Part shown: one piece after another, positions 15,565 to 24,673 of the stretch
How positions within the stretch are numbered: position 1 is the stretch's first letter
How the letters are laid out: every line of letters starts with the position of its first letter
Source: Halomonas jincaotanensis
Lineage (GTDB): Bacteria > Pseudomonadota > Gammaproteobacteria > Pseudomonadales > Halomonadaceae
Assembly (NCBI RefSeq): GCF_018448785.1
Contig: NZ_JAHCLU010000002.1
Location: 62,001-126,000, forward strand
DNA length: 64,000 nucleotides
Direction: 5' to 3'
The notes under the pieces: model-generated
Databases searched by the model: none
Seen by the model: the letters and a program-made list of their open reading frames with translations, nothing else
Told to the model about the DNA's origin: nothing
Position numbers and translations under genes: made by a program

Positions 15565-16179
15565 TTACCCCTGCTGGGTAGCGTCATAGGCCAGCGAGTC
15601 GGCTTTGGCCTGAGGGTTGCCCGACCATCCGCCGTCCTTGTGGCCACGCTGGACCACCCGCTGACGGAAGATGTCGGCCACTTCCTGGGCGTCGCCAGCG
15701 AGCAGGGCCTTGGTCGAACACATCTCGGCGCACAGCGGCAGCTTGCCCTCGGCAATACGATTGGCACCGTATTTCTGGTACTCCTCTTCCTTCGTCTCGG
15801 CTGGACCACCGGCGCAGAAGGTGCACTTGTCCATCTTGCCGCGTTCGCCGAAGGCGTTCTGTTTCGGGAACTGCGGCGCACCGAAGGGACAGGCGTAAAG
15901 GCAATAACCACAGCCGATACACAGGTCCTTATCGTGAAGCACGATGCCATCGTCGGTCTTGTAGAAGCAGTCAGTAGGGCAGACCGCCATGCAGGGTGCA
16001 TCGTCGCAATGCATGCAGGCGACGGAAATCGACACTTCGGTCGGCTCACCGTCGTCGAGGGTGACCACGCGGCGGCGCTGTATGCCCCATTCGACTTCGT
16101 TGGCGTTCTTGCAGGCGGTGACGCAGCCGTTGCACTCGATGCAGCGCTCCGCGTCGCACATGAATTTCATTTGAGCCAT
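15565..16179 (-). CDS. fdh3B: Formate dehydrogenase beta subunit (FDH3-type, four [4Fe-4S])
   Basis: A 204-residue electron-transfer subunit. Four Cys clusters are visible: CIECNGCVTAC, CMHCDDAPCMAVCPTDC, CIGCGYCLYACPFG, and CTFCAGG with CAEMCST. Each pattern fits one [4Fe-4S] cubane. Unlike E. coli FdnH it lacks a C-terminal membrane helix. The start at 16179 has AAGGAGA 5 nt upstream and the family N-terminus MAQMKFMCD; the longer frame was rejected. It links the catalytic subunit to the cytochrome b subunit. Confidence 0.94.
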   Translation of the reverse strand: MAQMKFMCDAERCIECNGCVTACKNANEVEWGIQRRRVVTLDDGEPTEVSISVACMHCDDAPCMAVCPTDCFYKTDDGIVLHDKDLCIGCGYCLYACPFGAPQFPKQNAFGERGKMDKCTFCAGGPAETKEEEYQKYGANRIAEGKLPLCAEMCSTKALLAGDAQEVADIFRQRVVQRGHKDGGWSGNPQAKADSLAYDATQQG

Positions 16180-16205
16180 GGGAATCTCCTTGGACACGGG
16201 CGCAA

Positions 16206-19061
16206 TCAGCTGGCTTTCTCGATTCGACACAGGGTGCACTTGGTTTCCTGCATCTGCGTCACGCTGTCATAACCGTAGGTGGTCGCGGTGTTGGCGGCTT
16301 CGCCGAGGACATAGGGTGCCGACCCTTCGGGATAACGGTCGTGCAGACTTTCGCCCTGGAACATGCCGCCGAAGTGGAAGGGCATGAAGACCACTTCGCG
16401 CGCCACCCGGTTGGTGACCATCGCCTTGACGCGAACGCGTCCACCTTCCGCCCCTTCGACCCAGACATCGTCGCCTTCCGCGATACCCAGATCGTTGGCC
16501 AGGGCGGGATTGATCTCGACGAACATTTCTTGCTGAAGCTCGGCAAGCCAGGACATCGAACGCGTCTCTTCGCCGCCGCCTTCATACTCGACCATGCGGC
16601 CGGAGGTCAGGATCGTCGGGTATTTATCGGTGACATCGTTCTCCTGAATCGACTTGTAAAGCGTCGGCAGGCGGTAGTGAGAGGTCACGTCGTCCCAGGT
16701 GGGGTAATCTTCCACCAGATCGCGACGGCTGGTGTAGAGCGGCTCACGATGCTTGGGGATGGGGTCGGGGAAGGTCCAGACGTTACAGCGGGCCTTGGCA
16801 TTGCCGAAGGGTGAGCACTCGTGAGCGATGGCGACGCGCTGGATGCCGCCGGAGAGGTCGGTCTTCCAGTTCTTGCCGTCGGCTTCGGCTTTCTCCTCGT
16901 CGGTGAGGTCATCCCACCAGCCGAGATCCTTGAGCATGTCGGCGGTGAACTCGGGATAGCCATCCTCTATCTCGGAATCGAGACTGTAGGAGCCATCGGC
17001 CAGAATGTTCTCGCCGTCGCGTTCGATCCCGAAACGCGCCCGGAAGGTCAGGCCGCCTTCGGAAACCCGCTTGCTGGTGTCGTAGAGCAGCGGCGTTCCG
17101 GGGTGGCCCATCTCGGCGGTTCCCCAGCACGGCCAGGGCATGCCGTAGTAGTCGCCATCCGCCGGCCCGCCTTCCGCCTGGGTGGTATGGAAGTCGAAGG
17201 TGTGCCAGTTCTGCTGATGCAGCTTCAGGCGCTCCGGGCTCTGGCCGGTATAGCCTACCGTCCACATGCCGGCATTGAACTCACGGGTGATGTCCTCGAC
17301 CAGCGGCTCGGTGCCGTTGACCTGGATGTTCTTGCAGAGCTCCTCGGCGAATCCCATCTTGCGCGCCAGCAAGTACATGATCTCGTGATCGGGCTTGGAC
17401 TCGAAGAGCGGGTCGATGACCTTGTCACGCCACTGGAGCGAACGGTTGGTGGCCGTGACACTGCCGGAGGTCTCGAACTGCGAACAGGCCGGCAGCAGAT
17501 AGACGCCATCGGTACGGCCATGCATGACCCCGGCCACGGTGGGATACGGGTCGACGATGACCATCATCTCGAGCTGCTGCATGGCCTTTTGCATCTCGAC
17601 GCCGCGGGTCTGTGAGTTGACCGCATGGCCCCAATAGAACATCGCCTTCAGCTGGGTGCGTTGAGAAATGGCCTCTTCTTCCTCGAGTACGCCATCGATC
17701 CAACGCGAGACGGTGATACCGCTACTGAACATCGGTTTGCCGTCGGCGTATTCGGTCTGGTCGAAGCGGCTTTCCAGCCATTCGTAATCGAGATCCCAAA
17801 CCCTGGCCCAGTGCCTCCAGGCACCCTCGGCCAGGCCGTAATACCCCGGCAGCGAGTGTGACATCAGGCCCAGGTCGGTCGCCCCCTGTACATTGTCATG
17901 GCCGCGGAAGATGTTGGCGCCACCACCCGACTTGCCGATGTTGCCAAGCGCGAGCTCGAGAATGCAGTAGGCGCGCGTGTTGTTGTTGCCCGTGGTGTGC
18001 TGGGTGCCGCCCATGCACCACACGACGCAGCCGGGGCGATTCTCGGAAATTCGACGAGCCGTGTCGCGCATCTGGTCTTCCGGAACGCCGGTAATGTTCT
18101 CGACGACGTCCGGCGTGAAGTTAGCCACTTCTGCACGTACTTCGTCCATGGCATAGACGCGCTGGTCGATATATTCCCGATCTTCCCAGCCGTTCTCGAA
18201 AATATGCCACAAGAGGCCCCAGATGAACGCGACATCCGAGCCCGGACGAAGACGGACGTAGCTGTCTGCCTTGGCGGCAGTGCGGGTGAAGCGCGGGTCC
18301 ACGACGATGATTTGTGCGTGGCTGCGCTCCTTGGCCAGCAGAATATGCTGCATGGCCACCGGGTGCGCTTCCGCGGGGTTCGAGCCGATGAACATGATCG
18401 ACTTGCTGTTCTGCAGGTCATTGAGCGAGTTGGTCATCGCCCCGTAGCCCCAGGTATTGGCGACCCCGGCCACGGTAGTCGAGTGGCAGATACGCGCCTG
18501 GTGGTCGGTGTTGTTGGTACCGGCCAGGGCAGCGAACTTGCGCATCAAGTACGAGCCTTCGTTGCTGAACTTGGCAGAACCCAGCCAGTAGATGCTATCC
18601 GGCCCGTGCTGCTCGGTTAGATCCAGTACCTTGCCGCCGATCTCCTCGATGGCATCGTCCCAGCTCATGCGCTGCCATTCGCCACCCACCAGCTTCATCG
18701 GGTACTTGAGGCGCTTGGTGGAATGGCCGTGCTGACGCAGCGAGGCACCCTTGGCGCAGTGGGCGCCACGGTTGAAGGGGTGGTCGAAGGCGGGTTCCTG
18801 CTTGGTCCAGATGCCTTCCTGAACCTCGGCATAGACACCGCAACCCACTGAACAGTGTGAGCAGACAGTCCGCTTCGTCTCAACCGGTGCATCGAGGACC
18901 GGGGTCTTTTCGTCGGCCTCGGCGCGTTGCATCATCGGCGCCCCCATGAAGCCGGCAGCGGCCAGGCCGCCTGTCGTCGCGCCGCTGCGCTGGAGGAACT
19001 GACGGCGGGAAATACCCAGCCCCGAGGCCCTCGGGGTATCGGATTTGCGAGTCAAACGCAT
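16206..19061 (-). CDS. fdhA: Formate dehydrogenase catalytic subunit, Mo/W-bis-MGD, Cys-type
   Basis: A 951-residue molybdopterin oxidoreductase oxidizing formate to CO2. The N-terminus carries a Tat signal (SRRQFLQRSGATTGGLAAAG), so the enzyme faces the periplasm. The [4Fe-4S] ligands are Cys67, Cys70, Cys74 and Cys102. The catalytic position is Cys192 (QARICHSTTV), where E. coli FdnG has selenocysteine, so this is a Sec-independent enzyme. The MGD-binding C-terminal domain is complete (LTSGRMVEYEGGGEETRS). The start is fixed by the Tat motif and an AGGAGAT before the ATG. It sits between the small Tat peptide gene and the beta subunit, 26 bp apart from the latter. Confidence 0.95.
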   Translation of the reverse strand: MRLTRKSDTPRASGLGISRRQFLQRSGATTGGLAAAGFMGAPMMQRAEADEKTPVLDAPVETKRTVCSHCSVGCGVYAEVQEGIWTKQEPAFDHPFNRGAHCAKGASLRQHGHSTKRLKYPMKLVGGEWQRMSWDDAIEEIGGKVLDLTEQHGPDSIYWLGSAKFSNEGSYLMRKFAALAGTNNTDHQARICHSTTVAGVANTWGYGAMTNSLNDLQNSKSIMFIGSNPAEAHPVAMQHILLAKERSHAQIIVVDPRFTRTAAKADSYVRLRPGSDVAFIWGLLWHIFENGWEDREYIDQRVYAMDEVRAEVANFTPDVVENITGVPEDQMRDTARRISENRPGCVVWCMGGTQHTTGNNNTRAYCILELALGNIGKSGGGANIFRGHDNVQGATDLGLMSHSLPGYYGLAEGAWRHWARVWDLDYEWLESRFDQTEYADGKPMFSSGITVSRWIDGVLEEEEAISQRTQLKAMFYWGHAVNSQTRGVEMQKAMQQLEMMVIVDPYPTVAGVMHGRTDGVYLLPACSQFETSGSVTATNRSLQWRDKVIDPLFESKPDHEIMYLLARKMGFAEELCKNIQVNGTEPLVEDITREFNAGMWTVGYTGQSPERLKLHQQNWHTFDFHTTQAEGGPADGDYYGMPWPCWGTAEMGHPGTPLLYDTSKRVSEGGLTFRARFGIERDGENILADGSYSLDSEIEDGYPEFTADMLKDLGWWDDLTDEEKAEADGKNWKTDLSGGIQRVAIAHECSPFGNAKARCNVWTFPDPIPKHREPLYTSRRDLVEDYPTWDDVTSHYRLPTLYKSIQENDVTDKYPTILTSGRMVEYEGGGEETRSMSWLAELQQEMFVEINPALANDLGIAEGDDVWVEGAEGGRVRVKAMVTNRVAREVVFMPFHFGGMFQGESLHDRYPEGSAPYVLGEAANTATTYGYDSVTQMQETKCTLCRIEKAS

Positions 19062-19088
19062 GGTTTCGATCTCCTGGCTCTGGGGCCG

Positions 19089-19292
19089 TCAGTCACGCAG
19101 CGTGGCGTAGAAGGCACGAATATGGTCGGTTTCACGGTAGTGGCTCGAGGCCTCCGGGGCAGGGGCGCTCGCCTTGCTTTCCGCCTGTGCCAGAGTGACG
19201 TGACCGACGGCCGCTGCCGCCCCGGCGGCGGCGGTGCCAACCCCCAGGGTCTTGAGGAAGCGGCGGCGCTCTGGGTTGCGAGTCTTTTGCAT
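19089..19292 (-). CDS. Small Tat-signal protein of the formate dehydrogenase cluster
   Basis: A 67-residue protein made almost wholly of a Tat signal (NPERRRFLKTLGVGTAAAGA, cleavage likely after LAQA) plus about 27 residues ending HIRAFYATLRD. GAGGAGA lies before the ATG at 19292. Such tiny Tat-signal proteins recur upstream of FDH3-type catalytic genes and are sometimes called FdhX. Their role is unknown; chaperone recruitment or a small periplasmic subunit are possibilities. An open extension upstream to 19460 overlaps the TorD-like gene and was rejected. Confidence 0.82.
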   Translation of the reverse strand: MQKTRNPERRRFLKTLGVGTAAAGAAAAVGHVTLAQAESKASAPAPEASSHYRETDHIRAFYATLRD

Positions 19293-19363
19293 GGGGTTCT
19301 CCTCAATCATGCAGTGGCCGTCGATGAGCCTAGTTGTGTTTGTGTCATCACGGTCGGTTAGCG

Positions 19364-20005
19364 TCAGGGTTCGACGATTCTTACAGGGGCACGGCTCGCC
19401 TCGCTTTCGAGGCGGGATTGTTCGCTTTCGATGAATGCCTGGCCAAGTCTGCCGAAGCACGCGTAAAACTCGGTGTCCACGCGCCCCAGGTCAGCCATGC
19501 AGCTAGCGGCCCAGGGGGCGATATGGGTCATGAAGAAACGGGCCTCATTGAAAGACCGGCTTTCGATGAGCATCGCCATTACCTCGCAGAGTGCCGCGAG
19601 ATGATCTTCTGGATCATTGGTGTGTCCAGCACGCTCGAAGCCCAGCAACTTGAGGTCGCGACGCAGCGCCACCAGTGCTTCGTCCATCAATTCACCGTTG
19701 CGGTACCAGGAGGCGTAGGGAATCACGTCTCCTTCGACCACACCGATCAGGTGGCGAAAATGCGCTCGAGACAGGGTCTCGGGAGACGCCTTGGCGGCAG
19801 CGGCGACCAGCTGCGCCCAACGCTCGGCTAGCACGCCGCCATCCTGTTCGATCTCGAGTGAGGCGAGCCAATCCAGAAGGGCTTGATCCGGGGCCTCCCG
19901 CAACAGTCCTGCCAGCAGACCATATACCTCAACGCGAAGCGCATCGGTGTCGTTGAGCTCATGGGGGGGTTGTTGATCCACGGAGGCTTGCGTCATGGGG
20001 CTCAT
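19364..20005 (-). CDS. TorD/DmsD-family molybdoenzyme chaperone
   Basis: A 213-residue all-helical protein of the TorD/DmsD/NarJ chaperone family. Recognisable parts are RVEVYGLLAGLLREAPDQALLDWL, ASWYRNGELMDEALVALRRDL (the YxSxY/PHxS-like region), PEDHLAALCEVMAMLI and HIAPWAASCMADL. Such chaperones hold the Tat signal of the catalytic subunit until the cofactor is inserted. Its ATG at 20005 overlaps the stop of the ferredoxin gene (ATGA), so the two are translationally coupled. FdhA is the likely client. Confidence 0.88.
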   Translation of the reverse strand: MSPMTQASVDQQPPHELNDTDALRVEVYGLLAGLLREAPDQALLDWLASLEIEQDGGVLAERWAQLVAAAAKASPETLSRAHFRHLIGVVEGDVIPYASWYRNGELMDEALVALRRDLKLLGFERAGHTNDPEDHLAALCEVMAMLIESRSFNEARFFMTHIAPWAASCMADLGRVDTEFYACFGRLGQAFIESEQSRLESEASRAPVRIVEP

Positions 20006-21726
20006 ACCTTCAATTGCGCGTCAGGGTTGCGGGCCATCTCGTGCCAGACATCCTTGACCCGGCAGTCCTCGCACATCTCGAGCCTTGCCATGGCATCACC
20101 GGCGAAATAGGGATGATCGGCAAGCTTGGCCTTGATGGTCTCGACGGTGCTGGTAGAGGCGAATGGCTTGCCGCAACGAATACAGTCGAAGGCGGGTTCC
20201 TCGTGACAGACACGCCGCTCGCTGCGCGCATCGCTGGCCAGGAAACCGGGTGCCAGGGCGATGGCGTCTTCAGGACAGGCCTGAACGCAGAGACCACACT
20301 GGATGCAGTCCGACTCGCGGAAACTCAGCAAGGGAGAGGCGTCACCCGCGGCAAGTGCCGGGGTCGGGCAGTTTCCTACACACGCTAGACAAAGGGTGCA
20401 GGCCTCCTGGTCGACGTTGATGCTGCCGTAGGCGGCCCCGGGGGTGACGCGATGACGCTCACCATCGGGTGTGCCGAGACTCGCGAGACGATCGAGTACC
20501 GTGTTGAGTCGCTCGCGCTTGTCACTCGTGGTGAAACGCAATGTCTCGTCGGTCAATGACGTCTCGTCGGGCAGGGCATCGCGGCCAGCGCTGTCTCCGG
20601 CATTGACACGTTTTACCCGCGTCGGTGAATGACCCAACGCCTCGAGAAGCACGTGCGCCTGGGAAAGCTGGTCGTCAATGAAGCTTTTCAAGCGCTCGGG
20701 CATACGCTCATGGCACTGCACCCGGACTTCGGCGGCGCCGCCCGCGAGAGCGGTCAGCCACTGGTCATGCCCGGCAGCGCCAAGCTCTTCAAGAGGCACA
20801 TCAAGCACATGACCCGCTGCCTCGCGTTCGCCGGAGAGGTCCTCGGCTTCGGCGAAGCGCACCACCGGGGCGGTACCACCGGCCTTGCGGTAGGACTGCA
20901 GCCAGGAGAGCACCGTTTCCTGCTGCCGATGGGTTTCCGGCATGCGGAACTGGATGGCGCCCGTCGGGCATGCACTGCTGCAACTGCCGACACCATGACA
21001 ACGGAAGGGGTCGATCTCGATCCAGGCCTCGATGCGCCCCTGGTGACTGGCAATCGCATCGGCGGGGCAGACCTCAAGACACCGTGTGCAACCGATGTTA
21101 CCGCTGGCGGCATGGGCACACAGGTCGCTGTTGATCTGGAAATAGCGAGGCTTGTCGAATTCGCCGACCAGGCCGGCGAAGGCTTCCAACTGCTCGACAC
21201 GATCAGCCGCGTTCCAGCACATCCTGACATAGCCGGGTGGCGGCAATTCGAGCGACAGGACAGGTGTCTCGCCAAGATCCAGAATCGAGTCGAAATGCGC
21301 ACGACCCGCCAGAGCCCTGGCGAGGTCCAGTGACTCGCCATCCTTCAACACAGAAACCGAGAAGTGGCCCAGATGGCCCTCGATGCGCAACTGATGAGCC
21401 TGTTCGCGCGACAGGGTGTGCTGTCGGCATTCTCGGGTAGCGGCGAGAAGTGATTCGTCGCCGAGTATGTCCTGTTCGGAAGTTCGGCTATCGTCGACGG
21501 GCTCGGTGATAAGCAGGGTGACTGACGCGAGCGCCTTGTCCGCAAGCTCAAGAGCGGCGAGGCGTGTGTCGCGTTCGTTGCCGACAAGCAGGACATGGCC
21601 ATCGCTGACATAGCTGACACTGGCCGGTGTCAGATTGACGGGCCACGAAATACCATTTCTTGCAGCCTCCCTGGCATGTCGGTTGCGCTGCTCATCCACT
21701 GGCAGCATCTCTATTCGTTGATTCAT
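20002..21726 (-). CDS. 4Fe-4S ferredoxin-type formate dehydrogenase accessory protein
   Basis: A 574-residue cytosolic protein with at least four Fe-S motifs. They are CAHAASGNIGCTRCLEVCP (about 203-221), CHGVGSCSSACP (about 243-254), CTLCLACVGNCP and CIQCGLCVQACP (about 435-480). A C-terminal zinc-like set follows, with CHEE, CIRCG and CEDCR. The N-terminal 190 residues are a Rossmann-like domain (SVSYVSDGHVLLVGN). Homologues lie in most FDH clusters with DUF3305/DUF3306 and are probably maturation or electron-transfer partners. The exact job is unknown. A 61-bp AT-rich gap separates it from DUF3306. Confidence 0.85.
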   Translation of the reverse strand: MNQRIEMLPVDEQRNRHAREAARNGISWPVNLTPASVSYVSDGHVLLVGNERDTRLAALELADKALASVTLLITEPVDDSRTSEQDILGDESLLAATRECRQHTLSREQAHQLRIEGHLGHFSVSVLKDGESLDLARALAGRAHFDSILDLGETPVLSLELPPPGYVRMCWNAADRVEQLEAFAGLVGEFDKPRYFQINSDLCAHAASGNIGCTRCLEVCPADAIASHQGRIEAWIEIDPFRCHGVGSCSSACPTGAIQFRMPETHRQQETVLSWLQSYRKAGGTAPVVRFAEAEDLSGEREAAGHVLDVPLEELGAAGHDQWLTALAGGAAEVRVQCHERMPERLKSFIDDQLSQAHVLLEALGHSPTRVKRVNAGDSAGRDALPDETSLTDETLRFTTSDKRERLNTVLDRLASLGTPDGERHRVTPGAAYGSINVDQEACTLCLACVGNCPTPALAAGDASPLLSFRESDCIQCGLCVQACPEDAIALAPGFLASDARSERRVCHEEPAFDCIRCGKPFASTSTVETIKAKLADHPYFAGDAMARLEMCEDCRVKDVWHEMARNPDAQLKV

Positions 21727-21787
21727 GCAAACTCACGTTCGGGGGGTGCGTCAGAGTGTAAGTCGATTTTTTTAATAATTTTATATA

Positions 21788-22450
21788 TCAGTCTTGGCCG
21801 GATTGGTGGCGGTTTCCACCCCTTCCTTGGTCTAACATCGAATCGTCGTCTGGTTGACGACTCTCGACGCTCGCTATCGATTCATCACTTGGCGGGGTCT
21901 CATCTTGCTCTTCATCTTGCTCTGCGGGTCGCTCGGGCTGATCTGGTGACGATTGGGCTTCGCCGTTGCTGACCTCGCCGGCACCCGATTCTTCCTCACA
22001 CTCCTCAGGGGAGTCCTCGGCGGGAGCCGTCCATTTACGCATTCGTTGTGCAAGCTCGCTGGCCAGCGGCTTTAGCATTTCGCGGTAGTCGTGATCGTAG
22101 TCATCTAGGCCGTCTCGGATACCGTACTTTTCACCGGCAAAAAGACGGCGCAGGGCGCGACGGCGCAGGCCACTGCTGACGCCAGGTTCGAGGAAGGCCT
22201 TGATGTCACTGCCAGGGGCCAGGCTCTCCGGGTCGGGCAAGGTAGCGTCGAGACTGCCCGGCGCTGGCGTCTCATCTGCCCCCTCGACCACGTTAACGGC
22301 TTCGCCGTCGTGATGTACGGTCTCGTGACTATCGCTCGACTCAGTGGCGCGGGTATCGTCGATGACGGTGTCAACATTATTCGATGCCTCAACCGCCTCG
22401 GTGGCGTCGTTCCCGCGCTTGCGGCGCGACCAGCGCTCCAGGCGGCTCAT
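21788..22450 (-). CDS. DUF3306 family protein
   Basis: A 220-residue acidic, low-complexity protein. The N-terminus MSRLERWSRRKR and the central block LPDPESLAPGSDIKAFLEPGVSSGLRRRALRRLF are the DUF3306 signature. The last 80 residues are Glu, Ser and Asp rich and probably disordered. The family occurs next to DUF3305 in formate dehydrogenase loci; its function is unknown. Its start overlaps the DUF3305 stop (ATGA). Confidence 0.88.
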   Translation of the reverse strand: MSRLERWSRRKRGNDATEAVEASNNVDTVIDDTRATESSDSHETVHHDGEAVNVVEGADETPAPGSLDATLPDPESLAPGSDIKAFLEPGVSSGLRRRALRRLFAGEKYGIRDGLDDYDHDYREMLKPLASELAQRMRKWTAPAEDSPEECEEESGAGEVSNGEAQSSPDQPERPAEQDEEQDETPPSDESIASVESRQPDDDSMLDQGRGGNRHQSGQD

Positions 22451-22878
22451 AGGCTCTGCTCCCGGGCACGGCCAGCACCCTTGCGCTTTTTCTTGCGACC
22501 TTCCTCTGGCGCTTCGCCATGACGAACCAGATAGCTCTCGAGCCAGACCTGAATCGCTAGGGGCATATCGACCTCGAGCACCTGATGTTCGCCGTCAAGC
22601 CATGCGGCCGCCACATCCTGACTGGCGGTGATCGCCGAGGGCTTGGGTATAACACCGGATTGTCCGCAACGCACGAACAGGCGCGGCACGCCACCGGTCA
22701 GATTGAAGCGATAAGCGGCCCGCTCGGTGAGAAACAACTGTAGGTCGAGCACCCATGGCCCCGCATCGCCCGGGGAGAGGTCGGCGATACGCCAGCGGGT
22801 CGAGCGAAAGCCCTTGATCTGAAGGGTCTCGCTTGTCAGATCGAAACTGAGGGTACGACGACTATTGAAAGATGCCAT
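22447..22878 (-). CDS. DUF3305 family protein
   Basis: A 143-residue soluble protein matching DUF3305 (STRWRIADLSPGD, LFLTERAAYRFNLTGGVPRLFVRC, VWLESYLVRHGEAPEEGRKKKRKG). It is the first gene of the formate dehydrogenase transcription unit, divergent from fdhD with 93 bp between them. Its function is unknown, but its strict linkage with fdh suggests a maturation role. The purine-rich leader (AGAGAAGAGAGAGCAG) could act as Shine-Dalgarno. Confidence 0.88.
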   Translation of the reverse strand: MASFNSRRTLSFDLTSETLQIKGFRSTRWRIADLSPGDAGPWVLDLQLFLTERAAYRFNLTGGVPRLFVRCGQSGVIPKPSAITASQDVAAAWLDGEHQVLEVDMPLAIQVWLESYLVRHGEAPEEGRKKKRKGAGRAREQSL

Positions 22879-22971
22879 GAATCACTGCTCTCTCTTCTCT
22901 GCTTATTCATTAAAGACACTCGGCCGACGGAATGCCATCATCGTCAATCAACGCTTTACCTGGAGCCCTGG

Positions 22972-23811
22972 ATGCATGCCATCAGCCTGAGCCAGGCACG
23001 TCTGCCTGCGACTATCGAGATCGACGTCACCGATGAGTTCGGGCAATCACGACGGCAAGCCATTGCCGCGGAAAGGGCGCTGACGCTTTATCTCAACAAG
23101 CGTGAGATCGTCACCCTGATGACCCTGGGAGCCGATCCCGAAGCGCTGGTGGTGGGTTACCTGCGTAACCAGGGATTGCTCGGTGAGCGCGGTGACCTTC
23201 AGGCGGTCCATGTCGACTGGGAGGTGGAAGCGGCGGCGGTGGTGACCCGCCGTTTGCCCGAGGACCTCGAAGAGCGTCTCGGGCAACGCACGGTGACCAC
23301 TGGTTGTGGTCAGGGAACGGTCTTCGGCCGTTTGCTCGAGGTGGCGTCATTGACGGCGCTTCCCACCACCCAATTGCGTCAGTCCGTGCTCTATCGAATG
23401 CTCGACCACCTGGGTGAATACAATGAGACCTATCGAAGTGCTGGTGCGGTGCATGGTTGCGCATTGTGCCACCAGGAAACGGTGCTGGATTTCGTCGAGG
23501 ACGTGGGTCGTCACAATGCGGTCGACACCCTGGCGGGGCGCCAGTGGCTAGCACAAAGTGCTTCTGAAACCGCCGACATCTTCTATACCACCGGTCGCCT
23601 GACCTCGGAGATGGTGCTCAAGGTGGCTCAGATGGGCATCGCCGTGTTGGTGTCACGTTCCGGGGTGACGCAGAAGGGCGTCGAGCTCGCCCAGCGCTTC
23701 GGGGTGTTGCTGATCGCACGGGCCAAGGGGCGCCATTTCCAGGCGATCCATGCCGAAGGACGCCTTGAACTGGATGCCATGCCCGCTCGGCGGCCGGGCG
23801 ACCGACATTGA
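22972..23811 (+). CDS. fdhD: Formate dehydrogenase accessory sulfurtransferase FdhD
   Basis: A 279-residue protein required for active formate dehydrogenase. FdhD transfers sulfur from IscS to the molybdenum cofactor, using the CxxC motif seen here as HGCALC (Cys163 and Cys166). Other family segments are LTTGCGQGTVFGR-like TTGCGQGTVFG, VEDVGRHNAVDTLAG and YTTGRLTSEMVLKVAQMGI. The ATG at 22972 has TGGAG 6-10 nt upstream. It is divergent from the fdh operon and probably co-regulated from the shared 93-bp region. Confidence 0.94.
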   Translation: MHAISLSQARLPATIEIDVTDEFGQSRRQAIAAERALTLYLNKREIVTLMTLGADPEALVVGYLRNQGLLGERGDLQAVHVDWEVEAAAVVTRRLPEDLEERLGQRTVTTGCGQGTVFGRLLEVASLTALPTTQLRQSVLYRMLDHLGEYNETYRSAGAVHGCALCHQETVLDFVEDVGRHNAVDTLAGRQWLAQSASETADIFYTTGRLTSEMVLKVAQMGIAVLVSRSGVTQKGVELAQRFGVLLIARAKGRHFQAIHAEGRLELDAMPARRPGDRH

Positions 23812-23866
23812 TAGCCACATGAGGCCCTCTCGTTGTGGCCAAAACGATGTGGCCCTGTTACCGGCC

Positions 23867-24502
23867 TCAGGCAGCGCTGTCGCCCCGCGTGCATACCGAC
23901 AACACGACGGCATCGGCTTCGCTGGCTGAGATAAGCGCGTGGCCCATGTCGCTGTCGAAGTAGATGCTGTCGCCACAGGCCAGGCGTAGAGGTTCATAGA
24001 ACTCGGTATATAGCAGGATATCGCCTTCGAGCACCATCAGGAACTCCTCGCCGTCGTGACGGACCCACTCGCTGAACTCATCGAAGCGACGTGCTCGCAC
24101 GATGGTCTTGAAGGGGATCATGCGTTTCTGAGCCAACTCGCAACTCAGCAACTCGTGCTCGTAGGTCGGGGTAGGGTGCTGCTGACCGTGGCCCCGCCGG
24201 GTCAGGTCACGGCGTCCCATGGTGCGCGCCTGCGCGCGCGGCGGTGAGAGTAATTGCGGTAGGTCGATATTCAAGCCGCCGATCAGTTTCTGCACGGCTG
24301 TAAACGTTGGCGATATCTGGTGGTTTTCGATCTTGGACAACGTGGAGCGAGCCAGGCCGGTGCGTTGACTGACATCCTCGAGCGTCCATTGATGGGACAG
24401 GCGAATTTCCTTGAGACGTTCGCCCAGACGAAGCGGCTCGACGAACGGCTTGCGCCCCGAGGCGATGCGCAGGGCCGCATTCTTGTCGGTCATATCGGTC
24501 AT
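23867..24502 (-). CDS. XRE-family transcriptional regulator with cupin sensor domain
   Basis: A 211-residue regulator. The helix-turn-helix lies at about 26-80 (LGERLKEIRLSHQWTLEDVS, GLARSTLSKIENHQISPT), and the cupin domain at about 130-205 (HDGEEFLMVLEGDILLYTEFYE, LACGDSIYFDSDMGHALIS). The cupin probably binds a small metabolite or metal. Members often control amino-acid, polyamine or acyl metabolism. A palindrome 17 bp upstream of the start suggests autoregulation. The next gene (HDAC-like) points the same way but is upstream, so operon membership is not implied. The regulated target is unknown. Confidence 0.85.
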   Translation of the reverse strand: MTDMTDKNAALRIASGRKPFVEPLRLGERLKEIRLSHQWTLEDVSQRTGLARSTLSKIENHQISPTFTAVQKLIGGLNIDLPQLLSPPRAQARTMGRRDLTRRGHGQQHPTPTYEHELLSCELAQKRMIPFKTIVRARRFDEFSEWVRHDGEEFLMVLEGDILLYTEFYEPLRLACGDSIYFDSDMGHALISASEADAVVLSVCTRGDSAA

Positions 24503-24518
24503 TTGTTAATTCACTATC

Positions 24519-24533
24519 GGAAACAGAGTTTCC
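24519..24533. promoter_or_regulatory. Palindromic operator candidate upstream of the XRE-cupin gene
   Basis: GGAAAC-AGA-GTTTCC, a perfect 6-bp inverted repeat, is centred 24 bp before the start codon of the XRE-cupin gene. Its size and position suit a dimeric HTH repressor acting on its own promoter. Confidence 0.5.
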
Positions 24534-24673
24534 ATTAGCTTATCACTGAACGAGGCCGATATCCCTGGAAAACGCGATAATGAAGACGCTATAACGCAAT
24601 TTTCGGGTTATCCAGCGTGGTGGCGTTTCCGGGTAGTGTGAAAATGCTCATCGGTTTCGGTTCTTCGCCATCT

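Noticed and set aside
16206..19061. Selenocysteine-containing formate dehydrogenase
   Set aside because: The catalytic position is an ordinary Cys codon (QARICHS) and no in-frame TGA or SECIS-like hairpin is needed.
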